From CAYZJB01 sp964478735 (lineage in GTDB: Bacteria; CLD3; SB21), in contig CAYZJB010000040.1 of NCBI GenBank assembly GCA_964478735.1, forward strand, positions 1-33,150: a stretch of DNA of 33,150 nt, written 5' to 3'. This document shows positions 31,201-33,150 of this stretch, piece by piece. The notes under the pieces are model-generated. The model did not search any database, was not told where the DNA came from, and worked only from the letters and a program-made list of their open reading frames with translations. Made by a program: the position numbers and the translations under genes. Numbering within the stretch: the stretch's first letter is position 1; each line of letters opens with the position of its first letter.

Positions 31201-33150
31201 CAACTCCTTCCGCTTAGCGCAGGCGGCCTATGATTATTTTTCTTCCATTCAAGGTTTTTCTGATCACGCCGCTGTTGCCTGGGCAACCCATGTTAGGGCA
31301 AACGTATTAGGTAACCTAAACGAGGATCACGACATTGATCCAATCGATCATTTGCATGAAGATACTATTCCGGCTCCTGCGAAGGTTTTGGTTTCATATA
31401 GTTGGGCGCTTCACCTTGCATCACACAAAAAGCAATCGGAGGCGTTGGAATACAGCAACCGTGCAGTATTGATTCTCGACTCACTGAAATACTATGAATA
31501 CGAACCGGCAATCGTGTTTTATCAACATTCACGTTTACTCATCGAGAATAAGAACCAGTCGATAGAATTTCTAAAACGGGCACATCAATGTATACAATTT
31601 ATGGCTTCATCATTTGAAAGGTCAGAGTGTCGGAAGGCATACTTAGAGCGGACATCAAGTAAAGAAATTACCAATTTGTATTTGAATGCTTTCCAATCTA
31701 GTCGCGATGCGGAGAACCATACCTTCGATCGGTTATTCAGAATCATGCAAGACATTAACTCCCTAATTGACTCCGATCGTCTGTTCGACCGTATTATGGA
31801 TCACGCTATCGAACATTCCCAGGCGGACCGCGGACTCATTCTTCTCAAATCCGACGGCGAATCCCTTTGGACGGCCAAAGTGGCGCGTAATATGGATCAA
31901 CAGAGTCTTTCCGACATAACGGACATCAGTCAGAGTATCGTGCGGGAGGTCTTGAGCAGCAACCAGCCATTGATTACGGCTGACGCCAATCTCGATGAGC
32001 GGTTCAAAGAACGCAAAAGCATCGTAGCATATGACATCCGTTCCATCATGTGTGTTCCTCTTCGGGTGAAGGATGCGATCATCGGCGTGGTGTATCTGGA
32101 CAAACGATTCGATGCCAGCCATTTCGGTCCCGACCAGATCCGTTTTATTGATGCCTTTGCCAACCTGGCTGGCATCGCTATTGAAAACGCGACCTTGTAC
32201 GAACGGCTGAAAATCGAAAATTCGGAATTGTTCAGCGAAAACATAGAGCTGCGAACGCTTGTTGAAAACCAAACGTTTGACATCGTGGGACAGAGTCCGC
32301 GAATGACGCATGTGTTCGAATTGATCCGGCGGGCCAAAGACACGGAGGCAACCGTGTTGATCGAAGGCGAGAGCGGAACCGGAAAGGAACTCGTCGCACG
32401 CGCGATCCACTTTAACGGCCCTCGCCGACGTAATCGTTTTATCACCGTCGACTGCGGTGCATTGCCGGAATCTCTACTCGAGTCCGAACTGTTCGGCCAT
32501 AAAAAAGGGGCCTTTACAGGCGCAGCATCGGATAAAAAGGGGCTTTTCGAAGTTGCCGACGGCGGCTCGATATTCCTGGACGAAATTACAAATACGTCCC
32601 TGGCATTTCAGGCCAAACTCCTGCGCGCGATCCAGGAACGAACGATTCGTCGTGTGGGAGACGACAGGGAAATTCGGGTGGATATCCGGATTATCAGCGC
32701 AACGAACAAAAACATCGAAACAATGATTCGCGCCGGGACCTTCCGTGAAGACCTGTTCTACCGACTCAATGTTATTCCCTTCAAATTGCCGCCTCTTCGC
32801 GAAAGGAGGGAGGATATCCCGCTTCTCGTCCGATTTTTTGTTGATCGGTACTCCAAGTCAAATGAAAAAAGTATTGAGCGTATTTCGCGCGATCTTGTCG
32901 ATGAGCTCATCGCATACGAATGGCCGGGCAATGTCCGCGAACTGGATAATCTGATCAACCGGATGGTCATTTTTTGCGACGGCAAAGTGTTGTCTAAAAA
33001 ACAACTGCCTGCCGACTGGAAAAAAAAGGTTGATGAGGACGTTGCCATCCAGAGTTTAGACCAACTCGAATCGCGGCTTCTTGAAATGGAAAAATCCTAT
33101 TTCGAGAAACTTCTTCGGCAGGTCGATGGGAACAAATCGAAACTCGCCGA
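28256..33150 (+). CDS. Ser/Thr kinase - STAND-like ATPase - TPR - GAF - sigma54 activator fusion (3' truncated by window)
   Basis: An uninterrupted frame of at least 1631 codons. Residues ~16-285 are a Hanks-type kinase: GQGGMAVIYKA, K45, H133RDIKPEN, D153FG, YTAPEV. Residues ~288-560 hold a STAND/AAA-like NTPase (Walker A G309PDGIGKT316, Walker B LVIDDFDHA). A long helical TPR region (~640-1130) follows, then a GAF domain (~1158-1310) and a sigma54 AAA+ domain with Walker A G1371ESGTGKE, GAFTGA at 1418-1423, FLDEITN and WPGNVREL. The frame leaves the window inside a Fis-type HTH (KSYFEKLLRQVDGNKSKLA). All catalytic motifs look intact. It probably integrates signals to activate sigma54 promoters; targets are unknown. 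GGGAG lies ~11 nt before the ATG. Confidence 0.9.
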   Translation, partial: MARQKPDRPPDLHFRYEIRDKIGQGGMAVIYKAWDRLEQTPVVLKVSTDAAFDDKLKNEFTLLRFLNHPALPQTHHLHRLPDERWMYSMEWIPYDSIHQWIREKHFPTTAQLTVFLRRMLSGLQFLHGHGWIHRDIKPENILVDTDGNPKLIDFGLTRVKTDPQILTQEGTLQYTAPEVIKNESCDERSDLYSLGVVLYEWLTGSNPFDDPNVVNVVVHHLQKKIESVPLVSDACDEAMQSFIVKCLEKDPALRFQSVFEMYDQLSRTETWSDVPHPEAAIELVFGGRDDCFQRLRERVATTSVLWIQGPDGIGKTSVVQRFQAEMENEGKDVLDFRLTRRTGMANVRSMIQRLLDFSDAAILEKKYADEFAWLRGETYAAVDELGFFTGLSSLVFDALPKTMSVLVIDDFDHAGSLEQKFLTHLLRRNAARENDRLTFVMTSAGQVPADLPTDAVFVVQLEELGETELRRRVVVSLNDSEITNDFTGWLYTATRGNPFLADQVLRFVVRTHTLVHHAGKWDWHPDRITSVPDSVSAFVDAQVESLTDEERRLFRLLCVFPDGFNEEGLKVIAVTLPVPLSTFVSRGLLDRTDDRYVITNKYLQNKVYSEIDPVVRQRLHSQLAGYFANKPAAMEEFAFHQSRGANPSSAVPALIRLAKQHKEQFLVHEATETLRLAASLCRASNEKIDILFELEELLDRLGLTEEQFSIIRELQLLAEQEKNLPAMIHSLLREANWHDRQSRLQESRAICEKAIALSRTSDDHLLGQLYRQLGKSYYKEANYDEAEKYYRTAFDIAERQGDERLKMESHNSLGTVYGSKGLVEKSKEHFEKTLELARTLKDQVAEINAIFNLRTLAVQKNQLDDALKILEPAKPLIDTLRHRTAACQYEFYKGRIFSDMFRLEESLGCYERCIHIAQEINNRTYMTVSLQNMALMLARIGAHNQSLSIIHSAVDETSLNERELAIHQLYEAQILLEAGDYHNSFRLAQAAYDYFSSIQGFSDHAAVAWATHVRANVLGNLNEDHDIDPIDHLHEDTIPAPAKVLVSYSWALHLASHKKQSEALEYSNRAVLILDSLKYYEYEPAIVFYQHSRLLIENKNQSIEFLKRAHQCIQFMASSFERSECRKAYLERTSSKEITNLYLNAFQSSRDAENHTFDRLFRIMQDINSLIDSDRLFDRIMDHAIEHSQADRGLILLKSDGESLWTAKVARNMDQQSLSDITDISQSIVREVLSSNQPLITADANLDERFKERKSIVAYDIRSIMCVPLRVKDAIIGVVYLDKRFDASHFGPDQIRFIDAFANLAGIAIENATLYERLKIENSELFSENIELRTLVENQTFDIVGQSPRMTHVFELIRRAKDTEATVLIEGESGTGKELVARAIHFNGPRRRNRFITVDCGALPESLLESELFGHKKGAFTGAASDKKGLFEVADGGSIFLDEITNTSLAFQAKLLRAIQERTIRRVGDDREIRVDIRIISATNKNIETMIRAGTFREDLFYRLNVIPFKLPPLRERREDIPLLVRFFVDRYSKSNEKSIERISRDLVDELIAYEWPGNVRELDNLINRMVIFCDGKVLSKKQLPADWKKKVDEDVAIQSLDQLESRLLEMEKSYFEKLLRQVDGNKSKLA

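Overview
Organism. The window (about 55-57% GC by eye) looks like a chromosome segment from the FCB superphylum (Bacteroidota/Chlorobiota/Ignavibacteria and relatives). Pointers are a PorV/PorQ-type outer-membrane protein, a secreted FG-GAP protein with a T9SS/FlgD-like C-terminal module, a DUF5117-type zinc metallopeptidase, a DAHP synthase with a C-terminal chorismate mutase, and a YCF48-type propeller lipoprotein. This is inferred from gene content; there is no rRNA or tRNA to confirm it. I saw no CRISPR array, insertion sequence or phage gene.

Layout. 1-302: intergenic with an imperfect ~30 bp direct repeat and the purQ promoter. 303-1467: purQ and a GNAT acetyltransferase. 1445-5359 (-): secreted metallopeptidase, a PAS/HisKA-like protein without a kinase catalytic domain, and trmJ. 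5554-7745 (-): CDF metal transporter and pgeF. 7917-9770 (+): propeller lipoprotein followed by a strong terminator. 10160-12594 (+): pyrB, rfbB, cyclic-nucleotide-binding protein. 12607-13988 (-): AhpD-like protein and an EamA exporter, divergent from a MocR regulator (14088-15551). 15567-19246 (-): FG-GAP protein, dacB, PorV-like protein. 19472-20503 (+): dus. 20514-23384 (-): Phe/Tyr operon pheA-tyrA-DAHPS/CM with a leader. 23520-24168 (+): broken dihaem cytochrome gene. 24158-27032 (-): rarA, M23 peptidase, lipB. 27282 to the end (+): YihY membrane protein and a giant Ser/Thr kinase-ATPase-TPR-GAF-sigma54 activator that runs off the window.

Main result. Upstream of pheA the minus strand encodes a 23-residue leader peptide with the run FYYFYFY. 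Four short segments follow the 1:2 / 2:3 / 3:4 logic of ribosome-mediated attenuation and end in a 7-bp terminator with ten U. The operon holds the entry enzyme (DAHP synthase), chorismate mutase, prephenate dehydrogenase and prephenate dehydratase, so one attenuator reading both Phe and Tyr codons would control the whole branch.

Second result. Promoters of the form TTGnnn-N17-TAnnnT can be read upstream of many transcription units. In four of them (CDF transporter, dus, rarA, yihY) the A of the ATG lies exactly 7 nt after the -10 hexamer, which predicts leaderless mRNAs. Other genes have clear Shine-Dalgarno sequences, so both initiation modes seem to coexist.

Other points: direct-repeat operators at the MocR promoter, five convergent gene pairs whose 3' ends abut or overlap with no terminator, and a possible T9SS cargo/PorV pair in one operon.
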